Positions 8,501 to 16,823 of a stretch of DNA of 56,801 bases are shown here, piece by piece; within the stretch, counting starts at the first letter, position 1; each line of letters opens with the position of its first letter. The translations under genes and the position numbers were made by a program. This DNA is from HGM04593 sp045631905 (lineage in GTDB: Bacteria; Bacteroidota; Bacteroidia; Bacteroidales; Bacteroidaceae), in contig JAZQVO010000004.1 in NCBI GenBank assembly GCA_045631905.1, positions 1 through 56,801 on the forward strand. The letters are read 5' to 3'. Under the pieces are notes generated by a model. It made no database searches. It was not told where the DNA came from and saw nothing but the letters and a program-made list of their open reading frames with translations.

Positions 8501-8640
8501 ACTTGTACGGTGGGCGGGGTTATCGATGGGTATTGGTCGATAGGTAACATGTATAGTGATATTGCTCCGGCTACAAGTAGTAGGAGCGATAGCACGGTGG
8601 CAAAGATGGGTCTTTCTATAAAGAATTTGGAGAAATTCAT
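5509..8640 (-). CDS. RND efflux pump inner-membrane subunit (HAE1/AcrB type)
   Basis: A 1043-residue proton-driven multidrug exporter. It begins MNFSKFFIERPIFATVLS as in AcrB/MexB, followed by the first membrane helix, a periplasmic porter domain, helices TM2-TM7 (about 345-560), a second porter domain and the last helices. The proton-relay aspartate pair is present in AIAIVVDDAIVVVEN (D409, D410). Full length and no frameshift. It is the last gene of a three-gene operon and starts 26 bp after the membrane fusion protein gene. The HAE1 pattern suggests export of hydrophobic drugs, bile salts or similar amphiphiles; substrate is inferred. It is not a CusA-like metal exporter, because the metal-site Met cluster is not evident. 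Confidence 0.95.
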   Translation of the reverse strand: MNFSKFFIERPIFATVLSLLLLVAGAISLYMLPIDQYPSITPPTVQVNAIYPGASAETIAQTVGIPIEQQVNGVDNMIYMTSTSSSAGTYRLTVTFEVGTDIDMATVLVQNRVNIALNSLPSEVTQQGVTVQKQSSNVVLFITLTGDSTYNQLYLSNYAELQIVDQLTRTPGVGAVNIMGAGNYSMRVWLNPEAMRIRGISPAEVYGAISKQNLAVSAGYVGQTLGPDADNAFQYTLNVHGRLKDAEEFANIVLRNDGVNMLRLRDIADIEIGSETYASSSKLGGKPTAALAVYQLPGSSSLAVSKAVRAKMEELKESFPPQVEYSIALDTTDVMRSSIHEVLYTFVETTLLVILVIFLFLQNWRATLIPCLTIPVSLIGTLAVMELLGFSINTLSLFGLILAIAIVVDDAIVVVENATRIIDEGRLDARRATEKAMEEIAGPIIGVVLVMMAVFLPTTMISGISGQMYKQFALTIATATLLSGFNSLTLTPALCALLLRPANKDKEGRFFKAFNKAYDKIQRFYDKIVGYLLHHAWIAGSSFVIMSLLALYMFASWPTTFIPDEDDGYFIIAVQLPPAASLSRTEAVAAKVEKIVAEYPEVKTNISISGYSIMNNGQQSNAASVFVVLKDWSLRKKKSEKAAAIVERFNRQAYVEIEEAQCFAIVPPAIPGIGNVGGLQLQLEDRKALGTTELQKAVDALLANYRTTPSVESMNSSYEANVPQYFLNIDREKAISMGLDMGDVLSTLSYYMGAIYVNDFIMLGRIWQVKMAAGERSQKVIDSVLRLSLANDKGEMVPFGSFISIEEILGIDQLGRYNMYNSATLTCNIAPGYSSSELMQEVEQLVKAQLGNEFGYEWTGVAYQEKKAGSSTTIIFLIAILVAYLVLSAQYESWGSPVAAITGVPIALLGAIVGCWLFDIPVSIYTQIGIILLIALSAKNGILIVEFARDFRNAGNTIRDSAAEAGHVRLRPILMTSFAFVLGVMPLLFAGGAGANARLSLGAAVVMGMLLNTLIATLYIPNWYEWVQMLEEKITGKKSKKAE

Positions 8641-8666
8641 AATATACCGTTTGTATGGTTAAAATA

Positions 8667-9785
8667 TTACTCTTTTGTTTGTGGGCTGTTGTCGGGCATG
8701 GGGGTTATGGGCATGCCGTTGCGCACTTTGAGCAATGCTTTTGTGACATATCTCTCGTTGGCGCTTATCCCGCTTGTCACAAGACGCAGTGTGTCGTCAA
8801 TAAGTCTGCCGGCCTCTATGGGGCGGTACTCCACAATGTTTTTGTCGTTCACCACATAGAGGAATTTCCCAAGTTGGTCGGTGCCTATAGAGGCGTCTTT
8901 CACGAGCAAGCCATCTTTTATATCTTCGTATGGCAGGACAACGCTTATGTAACTGCCCGGTTTCAGCACATGCTCCTTGTTATCGAGCTCGGCTCGCACG
9001 CGTAGTGTTCCGGTGCTCAGGTTTATGTCGGGTGAGAGGTAGTCCATCTTGGCCTTCCATGTAAAATATCGTTCGTTGCCGAGTGTGAATGTTATATACT
9101 CCTCTTTGCCCACGGCATCGCCTCTTTTCTGTTTGTTTATCCATTGCCCATCGGGTATGTCGAAGTAGGCATACATCTTGTTGTCTTTGTACATCTTGCA
9201 CAGCTCCACGGGGCTTGCGGCTCCGGGGATATATGCTCCTACCGAGTAGTTCTCTATGCCCACGACACCGTCGAAGGGTGCCTTTACATAGCAGTACCCG
9301 AGGTTTGTGAGCGCGGTGCTTAGCGATGCTTTCGCCTCGTTTACCTTTGCCTCGCAACTTTTTACGTTGCTTTCGGCTTGCAAAAATTCTATACGGCTCA
9401 CCGCATCGCTCTCTATCGCTTGACGCATGCGTTCGTAACTGCTACGGGCATAGTCGAGCTCGGCCTCTGCCATTTTGAGCATGGCACGCGATTGTGTGAC
9501 GGTATTTTCATATAGTGTTGGTTCTATGGTGAAGAGTATGTCGCCACGCTTAACTCTGTTCCCCGGCGTGTAGTTTTGTGTCATGAGCGTACCGCTTGCC
9601 CGCCCCACTACCGAGGTGGTTGCTTCGGCCTCTAAATAACCGGGGTATTCGCGCGTGAGGGTGATATCTCTCTTTATGGGCTGTGCCACCTCGACAGGCA
9701 GTGCTCCTGCTGTCTCTTTTTGTGTGCTCTTTTCGTGGCATGCAAGCAAAAGCACAGCAAAAACTGTTATTACGACTTTTTTCAT
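8667..9785 (-). CDS. RND efflux membrane fusion lipoprotein (AcrA type)
   Basis: A 372-residue periplasmic adaptor anchored to the inner membrane as a lipoprotein (lipobox VLLLAC, Cys16). It has the usual order: lipoyl half (VVGRASGTLMTQNYTPGNRV), an alpha-hairpin (about 95-150), the second lipoyl half (YVKAPFDGVVGIENYSVGAY) and beta-barrel and membrane-proximal domains. The frame extends 20 codons further upstream, but the ATG at 9785 is preferred because AAGGAG (9795-9790) sits four bases before it and gives a proper lipoprotein signal. It links the RND pump to the outer membrane channel encoded next to it. No regulator gene adjoins the operon. Confidence 0.93.
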   Translation of the reverse strand: MKKVVITVFAVLLLACHEKSTQKETAGALPVEVAQPIKRDITLTREYPGYLEAEATTSVVGRASGTLMTQNYTPGNRVKRGDILFTIEPTLYENTVTQSRAMLKMAEAELDYARSSYERMRQAIESDAVSRIEFLQAESNVKSCEAKVNEAKASLSTALTNLGYCYVKAPFDGVVGIENYSVGAYIPGAASPVELCKMYKDNKMYAYFDIPDGQWINKQKRGDAVGKEEYITFTLGNERYFTWKAKMDYLSPDINLSTGTLRVRAELDNKEHVLKPGSYISVVLPYEDIKDGLLVKDASIGTDQLGKFLYVVNDKNIVEYRPIEAGRLIDDTLRLVTSGISANERYVTKALLKVRNGMPITPMPDNSPQTKE

Positions 9786-9807
9786 ATATCTCCTTTTTGT
9801 ATAGTTA

Positions 9808-11193
9808 TTACCAACCTCCTCCAAGCGACTCGTAGAGCTGTACAAGGTATCTGAGCGATGCGCCCTGTGCTTGCACCAAGTAATCTTCGTAGCTCAGCAG
9901 GGTGCGTTGCGCGTCGAGTACATTCTGAAATTGTGTGAGCCCTTGTTTATAAAGTTCTAACGATAGGCGCAGGGTTTCGCTGCTTTGGTTCACTGCCTCG
10001 CGCGTTGCTACAATTTGTGCAACCGAGCTTTTGTAACTGCTCATTGCGCTCTCCACCTCTTGCACCGCTGTGAGCACGCTGCTGTTGAACGAAAGAATGC
10101 TCTCCTCGAGCTCGGCGCGTGCTTCGCGTGTGGCATTTATGCGTTTTCCGCCGTTGAATATTGTCCAGCTTATGGTGGGGGCAATCTCCCACGTCATGCT
10201 ACGGGTGTGGGGTAACTCTTTTATGTTGTCGGCGGCGTAACCAAAATTACCGTTTAGGAAGAATGTGGGGAACCAATCGCGCTTTGTTGCTCCTAACATG
10301 GCTGCCGAGGCTTCGACGCTCCTTTCTGCCGCTTTAATATCGGGGCGACGGCGCAGGAGTGTTGCCGGTATGCCTGTTGCTATGGGTTCGACGTATGTAG
10401 GTAGTGCATCGCCACAGCTCATGGCACGCATCTCTTCGGGATATGTGCCTAAAAGAACCGCCATGCTGTTGCGGTAGTTTTCTATGGTTGCTTGCATGGC
10501 CGGAATTTGCGCAAGGGTGCTGTAATAGACCGACTTTGATTGCGCGACATCGAGCTTCGAGGCTAAACCGCTCTTGTAGCGCGATGTTACTATCTCTATT
10601 ATCTCTTTTTGCGATTTTACGTTGCTTTGCAGGACTCTGAGCCGGGCCATGCTCTCTATTATGGCAAAGTATGTGGTTGCCACATTTGAACATAGCGACA
10701 GGATAACCCCTCGGTACTCCTCTTCCGTTGCTTGGAAAAGGTGCTTTTGTGCTTTTGCACGCATATAGATGTTGCCAAAGAGGTCTATTTGCCAGCTTGC
10801 CGACACTGCACCGCTGAAATATCCTGTGGTGCTTTCGTGAAATTGCGTCTCGGCTATATTACCGCTGTTTCTTGTTCGTTGCCAGCCGAACGACATGTTT
10901 AATTGCGGGAAGAGGGGGCTTTGTGCCTGTCGCCACACGGCTTTTGCCTTGTTTATCTTCTCGATAGCCGAAAGTACCGATAGGTTTTTTTCGATGGCTG
11001 TTGTGATGAGGGAGTCGAGCTGTGGGTCTTCGAAGTTTTGCCACCAAAGGTCATCGGGTGAGAGGCTCTGGTCGAAGAGCTCACCTTGCTTCCCCCATGT
11101 GTCGGGCAGGTTATCGATTATGCGCTCGTTGTCTTGTGCATGAATGCCTATGGCGTAACAGCACAGCAGGATAATAGCAGAGGTTCTTGTCAT
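9808..11193 (-). CDS. Outer membrane efflux channel (NodT/OprM type)
   Basis: A 461-residue TolC-like outer membrane factor with a signal peptide (MTRTSAIILLCCYAIGIHAQ; the two cysteines also allow a lipoprotein reading). Two OEP repeats are visible, about 60-250 (TTAIEKNLSVLSAIEKINKA) and 270-460 (IPATLLRRRPDIKAAERSVEA; the RRPDI motif is typical of NodT/OprM). It is the first gene of the efflux operon, 22 bp before the fusion protein gene. The order channel-adaptor-pump is common in Bacteroidales RND operons. The 115-bp upstream region holds the terminator of the preceding GH92 gene and no clear operator. Confidence 0.93.
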   Translation of the reverse strand: MTRTSAIILLCCYAIGIHAQDNERIIDNLPDTWGKQGELFDQSLSPDDLWWQNFEDPQLDSLITTAIEKNLSVLSAIEKINKAKAVWRQAQSPLFPQLNMSFGWQRTRNSGNIAETQFHESTTGYFSGAVSASWQIDLFGNIYMRAKAQKHLFQATEEEYRGVILSLCSNVATTYFAIIESMARLRVLQSNVKSQKEIIEIVTSRYKSGLASKLDVAQSKSVYYSTLAQIPAMQATIENYRNSMAVLLGTYPEEMRAMSCGDALPTYVEPIATGIPATLLRRRPDIKAAERSVEASAAMLGATKRDWFPTFFLNGNFGYAADNIKELPHTRSMTWEIAPTISWTIFNGGKRINATREARAELEESILSFNSSVLTAVQEVESAMSSYKSSVAQIVATREAVNQSSETLRLSLELYKQGLTQFQNVLDAQRTLLSYEDYLVQAQGASLRYLVQLYESLGGGW

Positions 11194-11264
11194 ATATACA
11201 TGTTTTGTATGAAACAGTATATAAACAAGTGAAACCTTTTTTGGTTTTGTTTGCTATACAAAAT

Positions 11265-11290
11265 CCCCCACCATGCCGGCATGGTGGGGG
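11265..11290 (-). terminator. Terminator of the mannoside operon
   Basis: A perfect 26-bp palindrome (CCCCCACCATGCC and its complement) lies 19 bp after the stop of the second GH92 gene. On the minus strand it is followed by TTTTGTATAG, giving a usable Rho-independent terminator. Confidence 0.8.
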
Positions 11291-11308
11291 GAGGTCGCAA
11301 GGGTGTTG

Positions 11309-13459
11309 TTATTGTGCAGGGCAGTTGCTCATCTCAAATATAATTTCTCCGCCTCGTGCAATATCTTCGTGTGTTATGTAGGGTAGGGTGTAGGGTTCTC
11401 CGTTGAGCTTTATGCTTTTTATATATATGTTTTCGGAGTTGTTGTTTGTGGTTTTTATGGTGAATGTTCCTTTTTCGACCATGAGCGTTGCGCTGTCTAT
11501 TATGGGTGAGCCAAACCAATAGCGTCCGCTTGCCGGTTCTACTTGGTAGAACCCGAGTGCCGACATTATGTACCACGCCGACATCTGCCCCATGTCCTCG
11601 TTGCCCGAAAGGCCGTCGTAATCGTCTCTGTATTGTGTGGCGAGCACCTCTCTCACGCGTTCTGCGCTTTTGTGTGGTTTGCCGAGCATGGTGTAGATGT
11701 ACAAAATGTGGTGGCTTGGTTCGTTGCCATGTGCAAATTGCCCTATCATGCCCGAGATGTCGGGCGAGGGGTCTCCCTCTATTGTGGAGGGGGCGAGGAA
11801 CAGTGAGTCGAGCTTTTCGAGCATGGCCTCTTTGCTACCGAAACAGGTTATATACCCGTTAATATCGTGTGGTGCAAGCCAGGTGTATTGCCATGCGTTG
11901 CCCTCGCAATAGTCGTCGGCGCGGTGGGCCGAGTAGTATGGGTTGAAGGGGGTGCGGAACATGCCTGCGTCGTCTACACCTCTTATAAATCCTGAGCTTT
12001 GGTCGAAATATTTGCGGTAGGAACGGCTCTTTTCCATGAAGAAACGGTACTCTTCCTCTTTTCCAAGTGCTTTTGATGCGAGTGATGCTGCTCCGTCGGC
12101 TATGGCATACTCCATGTCATAGGCTATGGCTTCGTTGAACATGTTACAAGGGATATATCCGTATTTTGTTCTGAGCCCTTTACCGCGTTCTTCTTTAAGT
12201 GCTGTGGTTTTTATGGCTTCGAAGGCTTTTTCTTTGTCGAAACCGGGTATGTTTTTTGTTATGCCGTCGGCAACAACGGGTATTGCAGGGTCGCCAACCA
12301 TGCAGTTTGTTTCGTTGCCCCATAGGTGCCACACGGGTAGTTTGCTCTGTTTGTCGCAAATATCTACCATGCAGTCGATAAATTCACCGGCTCTTTGTGG
12401 TTGTATTATTGTCATGAGCGGTTGCTTGGCGCGGTAGGTGTCCCACAAGGAGAAGCCTGTGTAGCGCGGTGTGGGGCTGTTGTATATGTTGCCGTCGGCT
12501 CCACGGTAGTTGCCGTCGGTGTCGCTGAAAAGCATGGGGGCAATCATGCTGTGGTACATCGCTGTGTAGAAGATTCTTTTTATGCTGTCGTGGGGCGTGG
12601 TTATCTTTATGCGTGAGAGCTCTCTCTCCCATGCGTTGCGTGCAAGCTCCTTGGCTGTCTCAAAGTCTATGCCTGAGGCCTCTTTTTCAAGAGCTTTCAT
12701 TGCTCCCTCTATGCTCACGGGCGATATTGCCACTCTTAACAGAATTTTTTCTTTCTCCTCGGTTGTGAACGATGCACGTCCGTACATGCCGTTTTCTCCT
12801 TTTAGCTCAAATTTGTCGAAGGGTTTCTCGAACTCGGCCACAAAGTAGACTTTTTGTGCTCTTGCCCACCCCTTGGAGTAGCGGTAGCCGGCGATTAATT
12901 TGTTGCTCACTGCCTCCATGTGGCACATGGTTGTTTTGTCCCAGCAACCGCCGTTTTCGAGGTCGATAACTATTGCTGCACTATCTGAGGCGGGGAAGGT
13001 GTAGCGGTGAAAGCCTGTGCGTGCGGTTGCTGTAAGCTCGGCTTCTATCCCGTAACGGGTGAGCGGAACCGAGTAGTATCCTGCTTGTGCTATCTCTTTT
13101 GTGCGGTCGGCGTATGAGAATATTCCGGTGCGCGAGTAGGTCGTTTCGCCACAGACGGGCATCACGGTGATGTCGAAGAGGTCGCCTATCCCTGTTCCGC
13201 TGAGGTGTGTGTGCGAAAAACCAATAACGGTGCTGTCGCTTCTGTGGTATCCCGAACACCAGTCCCACTCTTGGCTTACACTTGTGGGGCCTAACTGCAC
13301 CATGCCGAAGGGTACGCTTGCCCCGACAAATACATGCCCGTGCCCTCCGCTGCCTATGTGGGGGTTTACATAGTCGGTAAGGCTCTTTTCGATATTTTTT
13401 GTGCTACATGCCGAGGTTGCGAGCAGTATCAGGGCAAATATGTGGTATAGCTTCTTCAT
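11309..13459 (-). CDS. GH92 alpha-mannosidase (lipoprotein)
   Basis: A 716-residue exo-alpha-mannosidase, a calcium-dependent inverting enzyme that removes mannose from yeast mannan or high-mannose N-glycans. It has a lipobox (LLATSAC, Cys18). The N-terminal beta-sandwich starts YVNPHIGSGGHGHVFVGASV, with FSHTHLSGTG. The (alpha/alpha)6 catalytic domain shows WDTYRAKQPL, GNETNCMVGDPAIPV and the conserved GNEDMGQMSAWYIMSALGFY. The FSHTHLSGTG and GNETNCMVG segments fit the classic alpha-1,2-type members, but linkage is an inference. The start overlaps the stop of the preceding GH92 gene by four bases, and AAAGGAG precedes the ATG. It is the last gene of a four-gene operon. Confidence 0.93.
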   Translation of the reverse strand: MKKLYHIFALILLATSACSTKNIEKSLTDYVNPHIGSGGHGHVFVGASVPFGMVQLGPTSVSQEWDWCSGYHRSDSTVIGFSHTHLSGTGIGDLFDITVMPVCGETTYSRTGIFSYADRTKEIAQAGYYSVPLTRYGIEAELTATARTGFHRYTFPASDSAAIVIDLENGGCWDKTTMCHMEAVSNKLIAGYRYSKGWARAQKVYFVAEFEKPFDKFELKGENGMYGRASFTTEEKEKILLRVAISPVSIEGAMKALEKEASGIDFETAKELARNAWERELSRIKITTPHDSIKRIFYTAMYHSMIAPMLFSDTDGNYRGADGNIYNSPTPRYTGFSLWDTYRAKQPLMTIIQPQRAGEFIDCMVDICDKQSKLPVWHLWGNETNCMVGDPAIPVVADGITKNIPGFDKEKAFEAIKTTALKEERGKGLRTKYGYIPCNMFNEAIAYDMEYAIADGAASLASKALGKEEEYRFFMEKSRSYRKYFDQSSGFIRGVDDAGMFRTPFNPYYSAHRADDYCEGNAWQYTWLAPHDINGYITCFGSKEAMLEKLDSLFLAPSTIEGDPSPDISGMIGQFAHGNEPSHHILYIYTMLGKPHKSAERVREVLATQYRDDYDGLSGNEDMGQMSAWYIMSALGFYQVEPASGRYWFGSPIIDSATLMVEKGTFTIKTTNNNSENIYIKSIKLNGEPYTLPYITHEDIARGGEIIFEMSNCPAQ

Positions 13460-15702
13460 TTTGCTCCTTTTTTAAGTTCTATAAGAATTTCTCCCTCTTC
13501 TATCAACTCTTTGTGGCTTATGCGGAACCCGTGTTTTTTGCCATTAAGGTAGATGCTTTTTATGTAGTGGCTATCGGGTGTGTCGCGCTTGGTTTTTATT
13601 GTGATGTTGCCCTTGGGGGTTGATATGGTTATTTTGTCGAATGTGGGTGAGGTTATGGTGTAGTAGGGCTCACCGGGGCAGTCGGGGTATATTCCCATCA
13701 TGGAGAATACAGCCCAGGCAGACATTGTGCCGGTGTCGTCGTTACCGGGTATGCCGTCGGGTTGGTCGCTGTAATAATTATCGAGCAGCCTTTTTACCTC
13801 TTTTTGTGTGCGCCACTCTTCGCCCTTGAAACGGCTGAACAGGTAGGGGTATATGATGTCGGGCTCGTTGGTGGGGTCGTAATGGTTGTTGTCGAACACC
13901 TCTTGCAGGTTTTTTATAAAGTTGTTTTTTCCACCCATGAGGGTTGTGAGCCCTTTTATGTCATGTGGCACGGCAAATGTGTAGTTCCATGCCGAGCCTT
14001 CGTGAAAGCCCGGTATGTTCTCGAAGTGCTTGCCTGTTGCAGGGTTGAAGTTGCCTATAAATTCTCCCTCTTTTGTTAGTGGGCGCAGGGTGCCGTACTC
14101 TTTGCAATAGTATCGGCGGTAGCTCTTTGAGCGTTTAAGAAAGGTTTTTGCGGTGCTCTTGTCGCCGAGCGAGTCGGCAAGTTGTGCTATCGCGTAGTCG
14201 GCCGAGCAGTATTCGAGGGCATGGGAGACTGAATTATCGCCCGAAAGGTCGTTTGAAAAGTACCACAAGGGTATGTAGCCGTTTTCTATGTATGGGTTGA
14301 TGTCGGGGCGTATGGGGTTTTTCCCACCTTCGGTGGTTGCCGATTTAAGCATGGCTTCGTATGCTTTTGTAATATCGAAGTCGCGTAATCCTTTTATCCA
14401 ACTATCGGCTATGACTATGGCCGCGGGGTCTCCCTCCATGGTAAATGTCTCCCTGCCAAAGAGCTCCCAGCGTGGCAACCAGCCCCATTCGTCATACATG
14501 CCCACGAGGGTGCGCAACATGTCGGTTTGTTGTTCGGGGTAGGCGAGTGTGAGCAGTTGGTGCAGGTTGCGGTATGTGTCCCACAACGAGAAGATTGTGT
14601 ATCGTGTGTGGTGGCTGTACCCTTTTTGGTCGCTCTCCATCTGTGGGTACTCTCCGTTTACATCGCTTATGATGCTTGGGTGTATGAGGGAGTGATAGAG
14701 GGCTGTGTAGAATATTGTGCGTTGCTCCTTTGTTCCTCCCTCTATGCGTATGTGTCCGAGCATGTTGTCCCAGACGGCTCTTGCCTCTTTTACTATGGTG
14801 TTGAAATCTTTACCGTCTTGCTCGGTTTCGAGGTTTTTCCTTGCATTCTCTATGGATACAAACGACACGCCCATCTGAACGGTAATCTGTTCTCCTTCTT
14901 GCAGGTCGTTGTAGGTGAATCGGTAGCCCACGTTGTCGCCCGCAACCTCTCTGTGGTAGTTTTTGTAGAGCTTGTATGTGCCATCGTCGGGCGACCATTG
15001 AGCCTCTACCCCTTTCAGCTCGGGTTGAAATTTCCATGGTCCGCTTTCGTCGGGGGTGCGTGACACGCGCATGACAAAATATATGGGGAAAACGGCATCT
15101 GTGGTGTAGCAGAATGTGCCCATGAGCTTGAACCCCTCTATCTCTGTAGGGCTTACCATGCGCACCATGGCACCGCTCTCGTTTGTGAGCCCCTCTCCGA
15201 GGTTTAGTATGATGTTGCCTCGGCCTTGGGGGAAGGTGTATCGCTCACACGATGTGCGTGGTGTTGCTGTAACTTCGGTTTTTATTCCATATTTTGTGAG
15301 TTTGTTGCTGTAATAGCCGGGGTGCGCCTCTTCGTCGCTGTATTCGGAACCGTAGTTATAGTAGTTTACGTCGATATTGCCTGTTGTAGGCATTACAAGC
15401 AGTGATGAGGCTTCGGGGCAACCCACACCGCTGAGCGCAACATGGGCGTATCCGGTGAAGAAACGGTTGTGTTGCTCATAGGGGGTGGACCACCAACGGC
15501 TGTCCTTGTCGTATGTGTTTAGGTCGGAGCCCATGACGTTGAACGGTACCACCGACATCATGCCGTGAGGGGTGACTGCGCCAGGGTTGGTGGCTCCGTA
15601 ATTTGTGGTTCCTATAAAGGGGTTTACCTCACTCGTCGGGCTTTGTGCAAATGTGGTAAAAATTACTGACAAAATAAGGGTGATTACCGCGCCTGCTCTC
15701 AT
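13456..15702 (-). CDS. GH92 alpha-mannosidase, second divergent copy
   Basis: A 748-residue GH92 enzyme with an ordinary signal peptide (MRAGAVITLILSVIFTTFAQ, no lipobox), so probably periplasmic. Domain order matches the neighbour: EVNPFIGTTNYGATNPGAVT at the front, WDTYRNLHQLLTLAYPEQ in the catalytic domain, FGRETFTMEGDPAAIVIADS, and the conserved GNDDTGTMSAWAVFSMMGIY near the end. Its equivalents of the neighbour's FSHTHLSGTG and GNETNCMVG are YAHVALSGVG and FGRETFTMEG, so it likely cleaves a different mannoside linkage. Overlaps of four bases on both sides (with the ROK kinase gene before and GH92 after) show translational coupling. Confidence 0.92.
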   Translation of the reverse strand: MRAGAVITLILSVIFTTFAQSPTSEVNPFIGTTNYGATNPGAVTPHGMMSVVPFNVMGSDLNTYDKDSRWWSTPYEQHNRFFTGYAHVALSGVGCPEASSLLVMPTTGNIDVNYYNYGSEYSDEEAHPGYYSNKLTKYGIKTEVTATPRTSCERYTFPQGRGNIILNLGEGLTNESGAMVRMVSPTEIEGFKLMGTFCYTTDAVFPIYFVMRVSRTPDESGPWKFQPELKGVEAQWSPDDGTYKLYKNYHREVAGDNVGYRFTYNDLQEGEQITVQMGVSFVSIENARKNLETEQDGKDFNTIVKEARAVWDNMLGHIRIEGGTKEQRTIFYTALYHSLIHPSIISDVNGEYPQMESDQKGYSHHTRYTIFSLWDTYRNLHQLLTLAYPEQQTDMLRTLVGMYDEWGWLPRWELFGRETFTMEGDPAAIVIADSWIKGLRDFDITKAYEAMLKSATTEGGKNPIRPDINPYIENGYIPLWYFSNDLSGDNSVSHALEYCSADYAIAQLADSLGDKSTAKTFLKRSKSYRRYYCKEYGTLRPLTKEGEFIGNFNPATGKHFENIPGFHEGSAWNYTFAVPHDIKGLTTLMGGKNNFIKNLQEVFDNNHYDPTNEPDIIYPYLFSRFKGEEWRTQKEVKRLLDNYYSDQPDGIPGNDDTGTMSAWAVFSMMGIYPDCPGEPYYTITSPTFDKITISTPKGNITIKTKRDTPDSHYIKSIYLNGKKHGFRISHKELIEEGEILIELKKGAK

Positions 15703-16817
15703 TGTTGTGTGTGTTGTTTATGTTCGTCGAGTTTGTTGAGTGCAAAGGCGTAGGCTCCTGTTGAAATTGCCTTGCTTGCACCTAATTGGGAGATGGCTAT
15801 GCCCACTCTTTTCTGGCAATCGTAATCGACGTATCTCTCTTCGCCGTACACTTTAACCTTCTTTACCTCTCCCTTCGCAAAAAGCTCGAACTCTTCGGGG
15901 TTGTCGAGGTTGTATACGTTCATTTGTACAAGGTTCACCTCTTCGCCTGACAGAGTGTGTATTTTTGAACGCATCTCGTCGAGCAAAGCGGGCATGAACC
16001 AACGGCTTGCTCCTGCAACACCACCGCCTATCACTATGAGCCCGTCTATAAGTGTTACGGCTGTTGCCATGGAGGCTCCTGCTATTCGGCCGAGCGATGC
16101 GAATGCCTCTTTTGCGACTTCGGTGTCTCCTTCTCGTGTGCCGTCGGCAATTTCGCAAATATCTTTTGGTGTGAGGTCGTGGTTTGTGTTACCGCTCTTC
16201 TCGCCATATACACGGCGCACGGCTCTTATGGTAACTCCTTCTTCTACAATAATATCGGGTTGCTCCTTGTGGCGCAGACAGAAGGTCTCGACGCATGAGT
16301 TGTCGCCTTGGTTAAGACGTCTGTCGAGCACTATGCCTATGCCGAAGCCTGTGCCGAGTGTGTACCCTATGAGGTTCTTGTACTGTTTGGTCGAGCCTTG
16401 CTCTTTCAAGCGGTTGTTAATGCTTGGGAGCGCACCGCAGAGAGCTTCGCCGTAGGCAAAAAGGTCGCCGTCGTTGTTTATGAAGACGGGTAGGTTGAAC
16501 TCTCTTTCGAGTATGGCGCCGAGCGCAACACCTTCGCGAAACGATGGGAAGTTGGGTAGAAAACCGCCTATTATGCCGTTGGGGTAGTCGGCCGGTCCGG
16601 GGAAGGCGAAACTTATGGCGACGGGCTTTTCTTCGAGCTTATCCATAATTTGCTTAAAGCCTTCTATGATGTTCTTTATACATAGGTCGAGGTCGTGTGC
16701 CTGCGAGGGTAGTGTTACTGGCTCGACGATAAACTCGCAACCTTGCATCGCACCGAACACAAGGTTGGTGCCTCCGGCGTCGAGTGTAGCTACTATGCGT
16801 TTGTCGTTCTTGTACAT
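15699..16817 (-). CDS. ROK-family sugar kinase
   Basis: A 372-residue cytoplasmic sugar kinase of the ROK (NagC/glucokinase) family without a DNA-binding domain. The phosphate-binding motif LDAGGTNLVFGAMQ (about 12-25), the catalytic segment PVFINNDGDLFAYGEAL and the adenosine motif IVIGGGVAGAS are present. The zinc signature CxCGxxGCxE is not conserved; the matching region reads VETFCLRHKEQPDIIVEEG. Given its place between a GH5 and two GH92 enzymes, it probably phosphorylates mannose or a mannose-containing product released by them; this is inferred from context. It starts 6 bp after the GH5 stop and its stop overlaps the next ATG. Confidence 0.87.
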   Translation of the reverse strand: MYKNDKRIVATLDAGGTNLVFGAMQGCEFIVEPVTLPSQAHDLDLCIKNIIEGFKQIMDKLEEKPVAISFAFPGPADYPNGIIGGFLPNFPSFREGVALGAILEREFNLPVFINNDGDLFAYGEALCGALPSINNRLKEQGSTKQYKNLIGYTLGTGFGIGIVLDRRLNQGDNSCVETFCLRHKEQPDIIVEEGVTIRAVRRVYGEKSGNTNHDLTPKDICEIADGTREGDTEVAKEAFASLGRIAGASMATAVTLIDGLIVIGGGVAGASRWFMPALLDEMRSKIHTLSGEEVNLVQMNVYNLDNPEEFELFAKGEVKKVKVYGEERYVDYDCQKRVGIAISQLGASKAISTGAYAFALNKLDEHKQHTQQ

Positions 16818-16823
16818 ATTTCT

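Noticed and set aside
9786..9845. A 20-codon N-terminal extension of the membrane fusion protein
   Set aside because: It overlaps the end of the outer membrane channel gene, and the internal ATG at 9785 has a strong AAGGAG site and gives a correct lipoprotein signal.
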